A DNA stretch of 64,000 nucleotides from Thermohalobaculum sp039816045 (GTDB lineage: Bacteria; Pseudomonadota; Alphaproteobacteria; Rhodobacterales; Rhodobacteraceae). Position numbers and translations under genes: made by a program. Below the pieces are notes generated by a model that ran no database searches, was not told the origin of the DNA, and saw only the letters and a list, made by a program, of their open reading frames with translations. The DNA lies in assembly GCA_039816045.1 (NCBI GenBank), contig JBCBYB010000015.1, positions 37,646 to 101,645 on the forward strand, in the 5' to 3' direction. Shown here in pieces: positions 1-8,822 of the stretch. Within the stretch, counting starts at the first letter, position 1. Each line of letters begins with the position of its first letter.

Positions 1-1
1 C

Positions 2-598
2 AAAGCGGGGGATTGGATCGAGCTGCCCTCAGGCATGGGCTATGTGAAGACCATCAACGTTCGTTCGACCGAGGTGGAGACCTTCGACCGATCGTCGCTC
101 TTTGTGCCGAACTCGCAGCTGATCTCGGAGAACGTGATCAACTGGACGCACTCGAACCTGAACGGGCGGATCATCGTGAAGGTGGGGGTCGACTACAGCT
201 CCGATCCGCGTCAGGTCGAGCGCATCCTGCAGGAGATTGCCCGCGGCCATCCGCTGATGCTGCGGCGCCCGGCACCCTATGTTCTGTTCCGTGGGTTTGG
301 GGCCGACAGCCTCGACTTCGAGATCCGCGGCGTTCTGCGCGACGTGAACTGGATCCTGAACGTGCAGTCAGACATCAACTTCGAGATCGCGCGGCGGTTC
401 AAGGAGGAGGGGATATCCATTCCGTTCCGCCAGGCCGATATCGAGCTAAAGAACACAGACGATATCGCACAGGCCATCCGGACCGCGCTCGGAGGCCATA
501 CGCTGCCGCCGGTCGCACCCGAGGCAGACCCCGAGCAACCTGCGCCTGGGCGCGGGCGCACCGCAGCCGGGCGAGACACCGATACCGATGCGGATTAG
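2..598 (+). CDS. MscS-family mechanosensitive channel, C-terminal part
   Basis: The reading frame is open from the window edge, so the N-terminus and membrane helices lie outside. The first visible residues, KAGDWIELPSGMG, match the beta-domain entrance of MscS channels, where GDWIE-type motifs follow the pore helix. The FDRSSLFVPNSQLISENVINW stretch (partial) fits the conserved 'PN' region of the MscS beta domain, and an alpha/beta C-terminal domain follows. The last roughly 35 residues are Pro-, Glu- and Arg-rich and look disordered. By family, the protein would release solutes from the inner membrane on hypo-osmotic shock. The next gene begins 24 bases downstream. Confidence 0.85.
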   Translation, partial: KAGDWIELPSGMGYVKTINVRSTEVETFDRSSLFVPNSQLISENVINWTHSNLNGRIIVKVGVDYSSDPRQVERILQEIARGHPLMLRRPAPYVLFRGFGADSLDFEIRGVLRDVNWILNVQSDINFEIARRFKEEGISIPFRQADIELKNTDDIAQAIRTALGGHTLPPVAPEADPEQPAPGRGRTAAGRDTDTDAD

Positions 599-621
599 GG
601 CCGACGAACCGAGGACCAGAG

Positions 622-1338
622 ATGACGACACCGATCTTTCGCGAGGATGCCTATCAGAGGGAGTGCGCGGCGCAGGTGACGGGCGTTGCGGGCGACAGCG
701 GCGTGGTGCTCGATCAGACCGTCTTCTATCCCACGGGCGGTGGGCAACCGGGTGACGTGGGTGTGCTGATCTGGGACGGGGTCGAGCACGAGGTTGTGGG
801 GACGGTGAAAGCCGAAGACGGCCAGATCTCGCATCTCCTGGCCGAGGGGGTCGCCCCTCCAGCGCTCGGGACCGATGTCGTCGCGCGGCTCGATTGGGAT
901 CTGCGCCATCGCCATATGCGCTGTCACACGGCGCTGCATCTCCTTTCGGTCGTGATCCCTTTGCCTGTGACCGGCGGGTCGATCGGCCCGGAGAAGGGAC
1001 GGCTCGACTTCGACATGCCTGAGGCACCCGGCGACAAGGAGGTCCTGGAGCAGCGCCTGAACGCGCTCATCGCACAGGACGACCCCGTGACGACCGAATG
1101 GATCTCGGATGCCGAGCTTGAGGCCAATCCGGGGCTCGTGAAGACCATGGCCGTCAAGCCGCCGAGCGGTCAGGGCCGGGTGCGCCTCGTCAGGATCGGC
1201 GCCGGCGAGACGGCGGTCGATCTGCAGCCCTGTGGCGGAACCCATGTCCGCTCGACCGGCGAGATCGGTTCCGTGCGGATCGGCAAGGTCGAGAAGAAGG
1301 GCAAGCAGAACCGGCGTGTCTCGATTTTGCTTGGCTGA
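622..1338 (+). CDS. AlaX-type alanyl-tRNA editing protein (mischarged Ser-tRNA(Ala) deacylase)
   Basis: This 238-residue protein matches the stand-alone editing domain related to the C-terminal editing region of alanyl-tRNA synthetase. The zinc ligands are visible: HTALH at residues 102-106 (HxxxH) and CGGTH at 204-208 (CxxxH), with the family motif FYPTGGGQPGD near residue 35. By family it hydrolyses Ser- or Gly-tRNA(Ala) in the cytoplasm and protects translation fidelity. The ATG at 622 is chosen because the motif-bearing N-terminus starts right there; the frame stays open further upstream but overlaps the channel gene. Its length fits AlaX proteins with an N-terminal barrel. Confidence 0.9.
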   Translation: MTTPIFREDAYQRECAAQVTGVAGDSGVVLDQTVFYPTGGGQPGDVGVLIWDGVEHEVVGTVKAEDGQISHLLAEGVAPPALGTDVVARLDWDLRHRHMRCHTALHLLSVVIPLPVTGGSIGPEKGRLDFDMPEAPGDKEVLEQRLNALIAQDDPVTTEWISDAELEANPGLVKTMAVKPPSGQGRVRLVRIGAGETAVDLQPCGGTHVRSTGEIGSVRIGKVEKKGKQNRRVSILLG

Positions 1339-1401
1339 GTGCTGCCATTGCGGCCTCGGCTCTGCTAAAGTCTCTGATCAGGATTAAAGGAGGAGCAAAG
1401 G

Positions 1402-2751
1402 ATGTTGACCGACGATTGGGGCAACCCGCTCAGCACAGGCTCCACCACCGCGGCGGCGGCTATACAAGACGCCACAACCTCCTTCATCGGCTGGCGCACC
1501 GACACCATGGAGCACATCTCCGCGGCCATCGCCGCCGATCCGGACTTTGCCCTGCCCTATGCCCTGCGCGGGTTGATGATGACGGGCCTGCGCAAGCCTG
1601 AGCTCCATGGCAAAGCGCGGGAGTGCCTCGTGAAGGCGCAGAGCGTGCGCCCGGCCGAGAGCCCCCGCGAGCGCGCCTATATTGCAGCCCTTGCAGCGAC
1701 GCTCGATGGGCGGATCACCGAGGCTGCCGCAGCCTATGAGTCGGCGGCGCGCGACCATCCGCTCGACCTCTTTGCACTGCGGCTCGCGCAGTTCGAGCTG
1801 TTCTGGATCGGTGAGGTTGCCTGGATGCGGGACATTTCCGAACGGGCGGCTCCACATTGGTCACGCGCCGTTCCGGGCTTTGGGGGGTTCCAGGCGATCC
1901 GGGCCTTTGGGCTGGAAGAGACCGGGGACTACGGCCTCGCCGAGGCCTGCGGGCGAGAGGCGGTTCAGCTTGATCCCACCGATTGTTGGGGCACCCATGC
2001 GGTCGCCCATGTCCTGGTTATGCAGGGGCGGTTGGCCGAGGGTGCGGCCTTCGTGTCGGGTCAAAAGGGCAATTGGGGGGCGGCCAACCACATCCGACAC
2101 CATCTCTGGTGGCACCTCGCCCTCTTCGAGGTGGAGCGCGGAGAATACGATGCGGCGCTCGAGATCTATGACGAGCGCCTGAGAGATCTCACCTCGCCGC
2201 TGATGCAGGCGGTCCCGGACTTCTACGTCGATCTGCAGAACGATGTGGCGCTGCTGCAGCGCCTGGAACTGCGCGGGATCGATGTGGGCGACCGCTGGGA
2301 GCCGGTCGCCGACCTCGCCGAGGATCGTATCGGCAACCACGCCAGCCCCTTTACGTCGCCCCATGCGGCTTTGGCGCTCGCGGCGGCCGGGCGTATGGAG
2401 AAAGCCGAGGCTGCTCTCGGCGCCATGCGGGCCTTTGTGGCGGAGGACGGCGGCGTGATGGCGGCGCGCTATGCGCTCGCCGCTCTTCCGGCGGCCGAGG
2501 CGGCGGTGGCCTATCGCCGGGGAGACTATGCGGGCGTTCTGGCCTGTCTCCTTCCGGCGCGGCGCAACCTCTGGCAGATGGGCGGCAGCCATGCGCAACG
2601 CGATCTGTTCTTCCAGATCCTCGCCCATGCGGCTCTGCGGCTCGAGCGCCGGGATGTGCTGCACATCCTGTTCGAAGAACTGCAAGGCATCGGGCTTGAA
2701 CATCTCGAGGAGCGCACGAGCTATGCCGATGCGCTCGCGGCCATTCACTGA
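1402..2751 (+). CDS. TTC38-like tetratricopeptide repeat protein
   Basis: This soluble 449-residue protein is made of helical pairs in TPR style, for example LEETGDYGLAEACGREAVQL (about 170-190) and the region following HALFE-type helices near 235. The AVAHVLVMQGRLAEG and WHLALFEVERGEYDAAL segments resemble the TTC38 family, found in many alphaproteobacteria and in eukaryotes, whose function is unknown. A strong AAGGAGG ribosome site lies 9 bases before the ATG. The downstream dddL gene starts only 6 bases after the stop, so the two are probably cotranscribed. Confidence 0.8.
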   Translation: MLTDDWGNPLSTGSTTAAAAIQDATTSFIGWRTDTMEHISAAIAADPDFALPYALRGLMMTGLRKPELHGKARECLVKAQSVRPAESPRERAYIAALAATLDGRITEAAAAYESAARDHPLDLFALRLAQFELFWIGEVAWMRDISERAAPHWSRAVPGFGGFQAIRAFGLEETGDYGLAEACGREAVQLDPTDCWGTHAVAHVLVMQGRLAEGAAFVSGQKGNWGAANHIRHHLWWHLALFEVERGEYDAALEIYDERLRDLTSPLMQAVPDFYVDLQNDVALLQRLELRGIDVGDRWEPVADLAEDRIGNHASPFTSPHAALALAAAGRMEKAEAALGAMRAFVAEDGGVMAARYALAALPAAEAAVAYRRGDYAGVLACLLPARRNLWQMGGSHAQRDLFFQILAHAALRLERRDVLHILFEELQGIGLEHLEERTSYADALAAIH

Positions 2752-2757
2752 GGTCTC

Positions 2758-3438
2758 ATGACAACCTTGCTTTCGGAGGAGCCCGACTGGCGCTACCTCC
2801 TGAACGAACTCCACGAGCTCTATCGGAACTCGGGGGCGGGCGGGTCTGCGAAGATACGCTCTCATCAGCGCGGCGTCCGGGCGGCGATCACGCGGGTGCT
2901 CGACGCGGCACCTGAGATCTCGTTCCCGGAACCGGCGCAGAAGCCGGTGACCGCGCATCTGAAACGCGCGCTCGACCGCGGCAGGCTCGACCGGACGGCT
3001 CCCGTGATCCGCGCGATCGAGAGCGTGGTCGACCGGCTGGCCTGGCTCTATGGCTATGACAAGGTCCCGAAGGGGCTGGCCGCACGCTATGGCTTTGCCG
3101 AACTCTGCGGGCCCAACGGACCGGTGCTCACCCATGAGGTGATCCTGGGGCTTGTGCTGTTCGCACCTGGCTGCACCTATCCCGCGCACGCCCATGAAGG
3201 CATCACCGAGAGCTATTATGTGCTCTCGGGCTCGGTCTCGGAGAACGACGACGGCGTCTATGCCCCAGGCTCGATGATCTTCAACCCGCCGGGCCGCATG
3301 CACCGGATCACGGTCGGGGAGCGCAACCCCGCCCTCCTCGCCTATGCGTGGTCGGGCGCCGCGGACAAGCTGGCCGGCCAGAAGATGGTCTTCACGCGGC
3401 GCAAGCGCACGGGAGGATCACCGGTCCGTGGGAGTTGA
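2758..3438 (+). CDS. dddL: Cupin DMSP lyase, DddL type
   Basis: DddL cleaves dimethylsulfoniopropionate to dimethyl sulfide and acrylate. The 226-residue protein carries both cupin metal-binding motifs in the arrangement published for DMSP lyases. Motif 1 is G138-x5-HAH(144-146)-x4-E151-x6-G158, and the Tyr pair follows E151. Motif 2 is G171-x5-PPG-x2-H182. The N-terminal GGSxxIRSHQRxVR-like segment (28-41) and the LYGYDKVPKGLAARY segment (97-111) also agree with the DddL subgroup as I remember it. The size is normal for DddL. A GAGG ribosome site overlaps the stop of the preceding TPR gene. No acuR or acuI acrylate genes are seen nearby. Confidence 0.82.
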   Translation: MTTLLSEEPDWRYLLNELHELYRNSGAGGSAKIRSHQRGVRAAITRVLDAAPEISFPEPAQKPVTAHLKRALDRGRLDRTAPVIRAIESVVDRLAWLYGYDKVPKGLAARYGFAELCGPNGPVLTHEVILGLVLFAPGCTYPAHAHEGITESYYVLSGSVSENDDGVYAPGSMIFNPPGRMHRITVGERNPALLAYAWSGAADKLAGQKMVFTRRKRTGGSPVRGS

Positions 3439-3491
3439 TTCCCCGTCGTCATCCGCCTACGAACGGGCAGGCGGGTAAAGCGAGGTTGTCG

Positions 3492-4355
3492 ATGCCGACG
3501 AGTGATCCGAAACTCCTGGTCTCTACAGATTGGCTTGGCGAGCGGCTGAACAGCCCGGACATCCGGATTCTCGATGGCAGCTGGCATCTGCCGGACACCG
3601 GGCGCAACGGCCGGGCCGAATACGAAGCTGGCCATATCCCGGGCGCGCGGTTCTTCGACATCGACATGCTCTCGGATCAGCGGTCCTCTCTGCCGCATAT
3701 GCTGCCCCCGGTGGAGCAGTTCGTCTCGGCCGTCCGCAAGATGGGGATCGGCGACGGCCACCGAGTGATCGTCTATGACCAAGCGGGATTGTTCTCTGCC
3801 GCACGGGTTTGGTGGATGTTCCGCCATTTCGGGCATGAGGATGTCGCGGTTCTGGACGGCGGCCTGCCCAAGTGGATGGCCGAGGGCCGCCCGACTGAGG
3901 ATCTCGCCCCCGAGCCGCGGGACCGGCACTTCACGGCCCGGCGCGATGCCTCTCTGGTGCGCGACGTGACGCAGCTCGCTGGCGCCGTGAAGCTCGGGAA
4001 TGAGCAGATCGTCGATGCGCGCAGCCCGGGCCGCTTTGCCGGCGAAGAGCCCGAACCGCGCAAGGGGCTCCGCCAAGGCCACATCCCGGGTGCGCGCAAC
4101 GTCCACTATCGCAGCCTGCTGAACGACGACATGACGATGAAGGAGCCCGACGCGCTCCGCGCCGTGTTCGAGGCGGCGGGCGTCGACCTCGCCAATCCCG
4201 TCATCACCACCTGCGGATCGGGCGTGACCGCCTGCATCCTCTCCCTGGCGCTCCGGCGCATCGGGCACAGCCGCAACGCTGTCTATGACGGATCATGGGC
4301 TGAGTGGGGCGCCTATCCGGATCTCGCGCTGGAGACCGGAGAGGCGAAGACGTGA
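3492..4355 (+). CDS. sseA: 3-mercaptopyruvate sulfurtransferase (tandem rhodanese)
   Basis: The 287-residue protein has two rhodanese domains: an inactive N-terminal one (about 8-130) and a catalytic one (about 155-285). The active-site loop is CGSGVTA with Cys241, the loop type typical of mercaptopyruvate sulfurtransferases rather than thiosulfate rhodaneses. The EAGHIPGARFFDID and RQGHIPGARNVHY segments are family landmarks in each half. The enzyme transfers sulfur from 3-mercaptopyruvate to thiol or cyanide acceptors in the cytosol. A GAGG site precedes the ATG. Its stop overlaps the GTG start of the next gene, which suggests translational coupling. It lies just downstream of dddL, but no functional link to DMSP metabolism is shown. 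Confidence 0.9.
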   Translation: MPTSDPKLLVSTDWLGERLNSPDIRILDGSWHLPDTGRNGRAEYEAGHIPGARFFDIDMLSDQRSSLPHMLPPVEQFVSAVRKMGIGDGHRVIVYDQAGLFSAARVWWMFRHFGHEDVAVLDGGLPKWMAEGRPTEDLAPEPRDRHFTARRDASLVRDVTQLAGAVKLGNEQIVDARSPGRFAGEEPEPRKGLRQGHIPGARNVHYRSLLNDDMTMKEPDALRAVFEAAGVDLANPVITTCGSGVTACILSLALRRIGHSRNAVYDGSWAEWGAYPDLALETGEAKT

Positions 4356-4909
4356 TCCGTCCCAGCGGGCGCGCTGGCGAGACGGTCACTGTCACACGCA
4401 CCTATCTCGCGATGACCGAACGCCCGGAGACACCTGCCACGCCGCTCCCCCACGGGACACGCGCCTCGGTCCTCGCGGCCACCGAGGCGCCGGTGCACTG
4501 GTTTCTCTATCTCTATGGGACCGTCGGAGCGGACTGGGAATGGGTCGACTGGTTCCGCGCCTCCGAGGCCGAGCAGGCGACCTTTGTCGAGAGCCCGGAG
4601 ACGTCAATCCACACCCTGATGCTCGACGGCGCACCGGGCGGCTTCTTCATGCTCGACACGCGTAAGGTCGGCGTGTGCGATCTCGCCTATTTCGGGCTGA
4701 TGCCCCACGCCGTTGGGCGAGGCCTTGGGCGCTGGTTTCTCGACACCGCGATCCGCACGGGCTGGGATCGGCCGGGCGTTGTGAAGATGACCGTCAACAC
4801 CTGCACCCTCGACCATCCCGCAGCGCTTGGCCTGTACCAGCGCATGGGGTTTCGACCCGTCGACCAGGAAACCGAAGACCGGGTTTTGAGTCGCGACTAC
4901 AACCTTTGA
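4352..4909 (+). CDS. GNAT-family N-acetyltransferase
   Basis: This 185-residue protein has a GNAT fold. The acetyl-CoA pyrophosphate loop is GRGLGRW near residue 125, followed by the alpha/beta pattern ending in NTCTLDHPAALGLYQRMGF, a typical motif B. I chose the GTG at 4352 because it overlaps the sseA stop (GTGA), has GGAGAGG upstream, and includes the VTVTRTYLAMT lead that opens this GNAT subfamily. The ATG at 4412 is an alternative. The substrate cannot be read from the sequence. Confidence 0.8.
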   Translation: MIRPSGRAGETVTVTRTYLAMTERPETPATPLPHGTRASVLAATEAPVHWFLYLYGTVGADWEWVDWFRASEAEQATFVESPETSIHTLMLDGAPGGFFMLDTRKVGVCDLAYFGLMPHAVGRGLGRWFLDTAIRTGWDRPGVVKMTVNTCTLDHPAALGLYQRMGFRPVDQETEDRVLSRDYNL

Positions 4910-5006
4910 AACCATCGAAACGCAGCTCTCAGAACACGCCTGTGGTAGATTAAGACCAGCGCAAGATTCCCCTTCAGCGCTGATCCTTTGATTTGCGGAG
5001 ACTGTT

Positions 5007-5876
5007 ATGGATGACGTTCAACTGACTGAGCAGACCGAGTTCGTACGCTTTTGGAACGAGGTGCTCGTCCCGAAGTTCGTGAAATACAAGCACGTGTTGG
5101 TTGGCGGTCTCGGCCAGCACTCCGATGCGATCTTTCCCAAGCTCGTGGTCCCCGCGGGCGGACACGTGATGGATGCCGGCTGCGGCTTTGGCGACACCGC
5201 CTGCATGCTGGCCGAGCGCGTCGGGCCCGAGGGCGCTGTGGTCGGCATCGATTGCTGCGAGGCCTTCCTCGACTATGGCCGCAAGGAAGCGGCCGAACGT
5301 GGCCTCTCCAATGTCTCCTTCGCGGTCGCGGATATCGAGAGCCAGCAGTTCGACGGCGATTTCGACATGATCTTCTCGCGCTTCGGCACGATGTTCTTCA
5401 CCAACCCGGTGCGCGCACTGCGGAACATGCGCACCGCGCTGAAGCCGGGCGGCACGATGACCATCATCGTCTGGCGCGCGCGGGTGGACAACCACTGGGG
5501 CGACAAGCCGAAGGAAGTGGTTCTGCGCCATCTTCCGCCCCCGGGCGAGGGTGCAGCGACATGCGGGCCCGGCCCCTTCTCCATGGCAGATCAGGAGATG
5601 GTGACAGGTCAGCTGAAGGCGGCAGGCTTTGCCGACATCGCCTTCGAGCGGGTGGATGCCCCTTTCCGCACCGGCGATTCGGTTGAGGATGCGATCGGCT
5701 TCCAGCTGGCGCTTGGCCCGGCGGGCGAGGTTTACCGCGAAGCCGGTGATCTGGCCGTTGAGAAGCACGACGTGATCATGGCCGATATGCGCGAGATGCT
5801 GAGCGCCTATGAGACCGATGACGGTGTGTTCCTGCCGTCCTCTTCCTGGGTGATCACGGCAAAGAACCCCGGCTGA
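5007..5876 (+). CDS. Class I SAM-dependent methyltransferase
   Basis: The 289-residue protein has a Rossmann methyltransferase core. Motif I is VMDAGCGFGD at residues 54-63, the acidic ribose-binding residue follows in VVGIDCCEAFL, and the post-motif regions include FDMIFSRFGTMFF and LKPGGTM. The C-terminal third, with SFREV-like segments and a PFSMAD motif near 190, resembles UbiE/COQ5-type methyltransferases acting on small molecules. The substrate is unknown. A GGAG site precedes the ATG, and the gene appears to have its own 97-base leader. The radical SAM gene downstream may belong to the same unit. Confidence 0.8.
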   Translation: MDDVQLTEQTEFVRFWNEVLVPKFVKYKHVLVGGLGQHSDAIFPKLVVPAGGHVMDAGCGFGDTACMLAERVGPEGAVVGIDCCEAFLDYGRKEAAERGLSNVSFAVADIESQQFDGDFDMIFSRFGTMFFTNPVRALRNMRTALKPGGTMTIIVWRARVDNHWGDKPKEVVLRHLPPPGEGAATCGPGPFSMADQEMVTGQLKAAGFADIAFERVDAPFRTGDSVEDAIGFQLALGPAGEVYREAGDLAVEKHDVIMADMREMLSAYETDDGVFLPSSSWVITAKNPG

Positions 5877-5942
5877 GCTATTCTGTGATTGGCGCGCGGG
5901 CGGCTCAGTGCATAGATACCGGCTGAGCCATCCGGAGCTTTC

Positions 5943-6983
5943 ATGTTCGATCCCGCGCGCCCGTACAGTTTCCACATCGAGCTGACCGACAAATGCAATG
6001 CCGGGTGTCCCATGTGCCCGCGCACGCTGCACCTCGACCGCTGCCGGACGGATCGTTCGGTGGTGGCCAATGTCGAGCTCGGCCTTACGGATTTTCAGAC
6101 CCATTTCACCGACGCTTTCTGCGCGCAGACGGAGGAGGTGATCTTCGGCGGTGCCTATGGCGACCCGCTGGCCGCGACGGAGCTCTTGGAGGTTGTCGAG
6201 CATCTCACCGACCGCGGCGTGCGGGTCGCGATCGCCACCAATGGCAGCCTGAGGAAACCCGATTGGTGGGCGCGGATGGGCCGCGCGATGGTCCGCACGG
6301 GCAGCCGGCTGGAGCTCCACATCGATGGGCTCGAGGACACCAACCCGCTCTACCGGGTTGGCACGTTCTACGACAAGATCGCTGAGAACGCGGCGGCCTA
6401 TATCGAGACGGGCGCACGGGCGGAGTGGCACTTCATCATCTTCCGCCACAACGAACATCAGATCGAGGAGGCGTTCCGGCGCTCCCGGGCTCTCGGGTTT
6501 CAGGAGTTCACGCTGATCGATACGGTCCGGTTCGGGCCCGAGGGCGTGTTCCCCTATCAGATGCCCGATGGCGCGATGCGGAGCCTCGAAGCGCCCCAGC
6601 GCAAGGCGGCAGATTTTGCGCTCGAGGATGGGGAGATCATGCTGGCGAGCCGCCAGGACGCCGAGGAGGCTGCGCGCGAGATCTCACCGTTTGCAATCAA
6701 CGGGATCGACTGCAAATCAGCGGCACGGAACAGTCCCTACATCTCGGCGCATGGACAGGTCTCGGCCTGTTGCTGGGTGACCGGCGCGGTTGAGGAGCGG
6801 GACTTTTTCGGCCGCCATGGCTTGGCGCCGGACCGGTTCAATCTGCGGACCCGCCCGCTCGCCGAGATCATGCACGACGAGCCCTTCGCCAGCTTCTACG
6901 CCCAGGCTTGGGAGGAGGACAGCCTGCCCACCTGCCGGCACAAATGCGGGAAGATGCGGAGGAACCGGCGCAACGCCCTCTGA
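5943..6983 (+). CDS. Radical SAM protein with SPASM-like C-terminal cysteines
   Basis: The 346-residue protein carries the radical SAM cluster motif CNAGCPMC (Cys18, Cys22, Cys25), followed by the EEVIFGGAYGDPL segment in place of the usual GGEP strand. The C-terminal region has further cysteines (near C262, ACC at about 279-280, and C332 and C336 in PTCRHKC), consistent with a second iron-sulfur site. The enzyme would cleave SAM reductively. Candidate roles are modification of a peptide or a small metabolite, and no precursor peptide gene is visible beside it. It ends 19 bases before the convergent DUF937 gene. Confidence 0.8.
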   Translation: MFDPARPYSFHIELTDKCNAGCPMCPRTLHLDRCRTDRSVVANVELGLTDFQTHFTDAFCAQTEEVIFGGAYGDPLAATELLEVVEHLTDRGVRVAIATNGSLRKPDWWARMGRAMVRTGSRLELHIDGLEDTNPLYRVGTFYDKIAENAAAYIETGARAEWHFIIFRHNEHQIEEAFRRSRALGFQEFTLIDTVRFGPEGVFPYQMPDGAMRSLEAPQRKAADFALEDGEIMLASRQDAEEAAREISPFAINGIDCKSAARNSPYISAHGQVSACCWVTGAVEERDFFGRHGLAPDRFNLRTRPLAEIMHDEPFASFYAQAWEEDSLPTCRHKCGKMRRNRRNAL

Positions 6984-7002
6984 ACGAGCGCCGGTGCGTT
7001 GC

Positions 7003-7638
7003 TCAGCGGCGCATCACCGTCTCAAGCACGTCGTCGAGGACCGAGCCGTCGCCATCGGCGTCGAGCATGCGCATCAGTGGATCGAGACCGCCCCCCTGCT
7101 GGGCGCCGACGCTGCGGCCCCGACCGCCGCCGATCATACCCATAACCATGCCGAGCAGACCGCCCCCGCCGCCGCTCTGCGAGCCACCGCCAAGGGCGCC
7201 GGCGAGCATTCCCTGGAGATCATTGTCGGGCATGCGGCGCTGCATCCCGCCCTGTACCATTGCTGCGATCGCCGGAAGGAACTGCTCGACGATCCCGCTG
7301 TCGACACCGGAACGGCGGCTAGCCTCCCCGGCAAACTGCTGCGTCGCCTCGCGTGAGCCGAAGAGTTGCTCGAGAAACTGCTCTCCTTCGGCGCGGGCTT
7401 CGGGCTCGGCTGCGCGCGCGGGCTCGTCGATATAGCCCGCTTGGCGCTCGCCCATGAACTGCCCAAGGATCTGTTCCAGACCCCCCTGCTCGGCGCGGCG
7501 CTTTGCGGCGCGGCCGATCGTCGGCGCAAGCATGCCCGTCAGCTCTTCGGCCTGGGACTGATCGATCCCGATCCGCTCCGCCAGTTGGCCAAGGCCCTGA
7601 CCGCCCTGGGCCTCCTTCAGCATTGCAAGCAGTGACAT
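7003..7638 (-). CDS. DUF937 domain protein
   Basis: The 211-residue protein has two helical DUF937-like segments (about 1-60 and 90-140) separated by charged linkers. A Gly-rich stretch with GGGGGLLGMVMGMIGGG follows (near 155-170), and the tail LDADGDGSVLDDVLE resembles a Ca2+-binding EF-hand or dockerin-like loop. I took MSLLAMLKEAQGG as the start because AGGGGGAGAA lies just upstream. A longer frame to 7722 exists, but its extra 28 residues do not look like the family. Function is unknown. It is followed closely by the DUF3137 gene on the same strand. Confidence 0.7.
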   Translation of the reverse strand: MSLLAMLKEAQGGQGLGQLAERIGIDQSQAEELTGMLAPTIGRAAKRRAEQGGLEQILGQFMGERQAGYIDEPARAAEPEARAEGEQFLEQLFGSREATQQFAGEASRRSGVDSGIVEQFLPAIAAMVQGGMQRRMPDNDLQGMLAGALGGGSQSGGGGGLLGMVMGMIGGGRGRSVGAQQGGGLDPLMRMLDADGDGSVLDDVLETVMRR

Positions 7639-7718
7639 GTGTTTTCTCCCCCTGTGTCGAGCGCTGTGCCCAATCGGATTATCGCACAGTTTGTACGCTG
7701 CTTCGACGGATTTCCGGC

Positions 7719-8675
7719 TCAACGCCCGCTGAGCGCATCGATGATCCGACGCGGCAGGTCGAGATCGCTGAGCGCGTTGTGGAGATCGGCCTCGATCTCG
7801 GACGTCGGCCGGAAGAGGCTGCCGAGCGAGAGGAAGTCCCTGCGCCGGGGAAGAGCCAGCCTGAACCAGTCTCCCTCGAACGCCGCGGCCACATATCCAC
7901 CACCTCGCGCGTATTTCGAGATCAGCAACAGGCCTTCGAGCACGTTCGGATCGACATACTCCCGCGCAGCAGCCGGGTCATCGGTATAGACTTCGTAGAT
8001 CTTCTCGAACTCGGGATCGCTGGCTTCGATCTTCTCCAGCCCGCGCCTAGCCCCCGACATGGTCTCGGACAGCCAGTTGATGACACCGCCGCGATCCCGC
8101 GCGAAGTAAATGCGCGGCGCCGGACGGTCGACCGCGATCTGGAACAGCAATCCGCGAAACACCGTCTTGTTGCGGCGCCGGCCCTTGGAATCGCGAGAGC
8201 GGCTCGTCAGTTTTGCCTCGGTCAGGGCCCATGCAATGCCGTTGTGCTCGCCCTGGACCGGATCCTCCGTATGACTGCTGTGGTGGGTGGGGACGACCCC
8301 GAGCCGTGCGAACTCCGACGCCGAGACCATATGACCGCCCGGGCGCATCCCACCGAGAAAGTCACAGAGGATCGGCACAATCTCCGCGCCGAGGCCTGCT
8401 TTCCAGCGGCTCTCGTAGAGGGAGCGGACGCCGAAGACACCCATGCCACCGACGACACCGGCGACACCCCCGGCCACCTCGTATTCGTTGGTGAACCCGA
8501 TCCCCGCGCCGCTCGCTCCCCCGAGACCAGATATCGACATCCCTCGGATGGCCTTGCTGCGCAGCTCTTGGCGCTCGGCCTCATGGCGCTCGAGAATGGG
8601 GACGATGCGCTCATGGAAGATCGCGGCGAAACCGGCCTCCAGCGGGCCCTGCTCGGTGAAGCTATAGGTGGTCAT
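7719..8675 (-). CDS. DUF3137 family protein
   Basis: The 318-residue protein shows the DUF3137 pattern: an N-terminal helix, then a hydrophobic Gly/Val-rich membrane segment (about 45-85), then the HSSHTEDPVQGEHNG and VFRGLLFQI region (about 140-190) characteristic of the family. I start it at MTTYSFTEQG because GGAGCTTGCC gives a ribosome site there. The molecular role of DUF3137 proteins is not established. The gene lies upstream of the DUF937 gene on the minus strand and is divergent from the EamA gene at 8823. Confidence 0.75.
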   Translation of the reverse strand: MTTYSFTEQGPLEAGFAAIFHERIVPILERHEAERQELRSKAIRGMSISGLGGASGAGIGFTNEYEVAGGVAGVVGGMGVFGVRSLYESRWKAGLGAEIVPILCDFLGGMRPGGHMVSASEFARLGVVPTHHSSHTEDPVQGEHNGIAWALTEAKLTSRSRDSKGRRRNKTVFRGLLFQIAVDRPAPRIYFARDRGGVINWLSETMSGARRGLEKIEASDPEFEKIYEVYTDDPAAAREYVDPNVLEGLLLISKYARGGGYVAAAFEGDWFRLALPRRRDFLSLGSLFRPTSEIEADLHNALSDLDLPRRIIDALSGR

Positions 8676-8822
8676 GGCAAGCTCCTTTTCCTCAAATATG
8701 GTGAGTATAGGCATTCCGGCGCGATGGCGCAGCACCTAGCCCCCTGTGTGCGCATGCCGGGATTGCATGAACTGGGCTGGCCGAGGCGCACACCGTCCTG
8801 TAGGCCCCGAGGGCTCTAGCCT

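Noticed and set aside
1861..3303. A 480-codon minus-strand frame over the TPR gene and dddL.
   Set aside because: Shadow of two genes with family evidence on the other strand.
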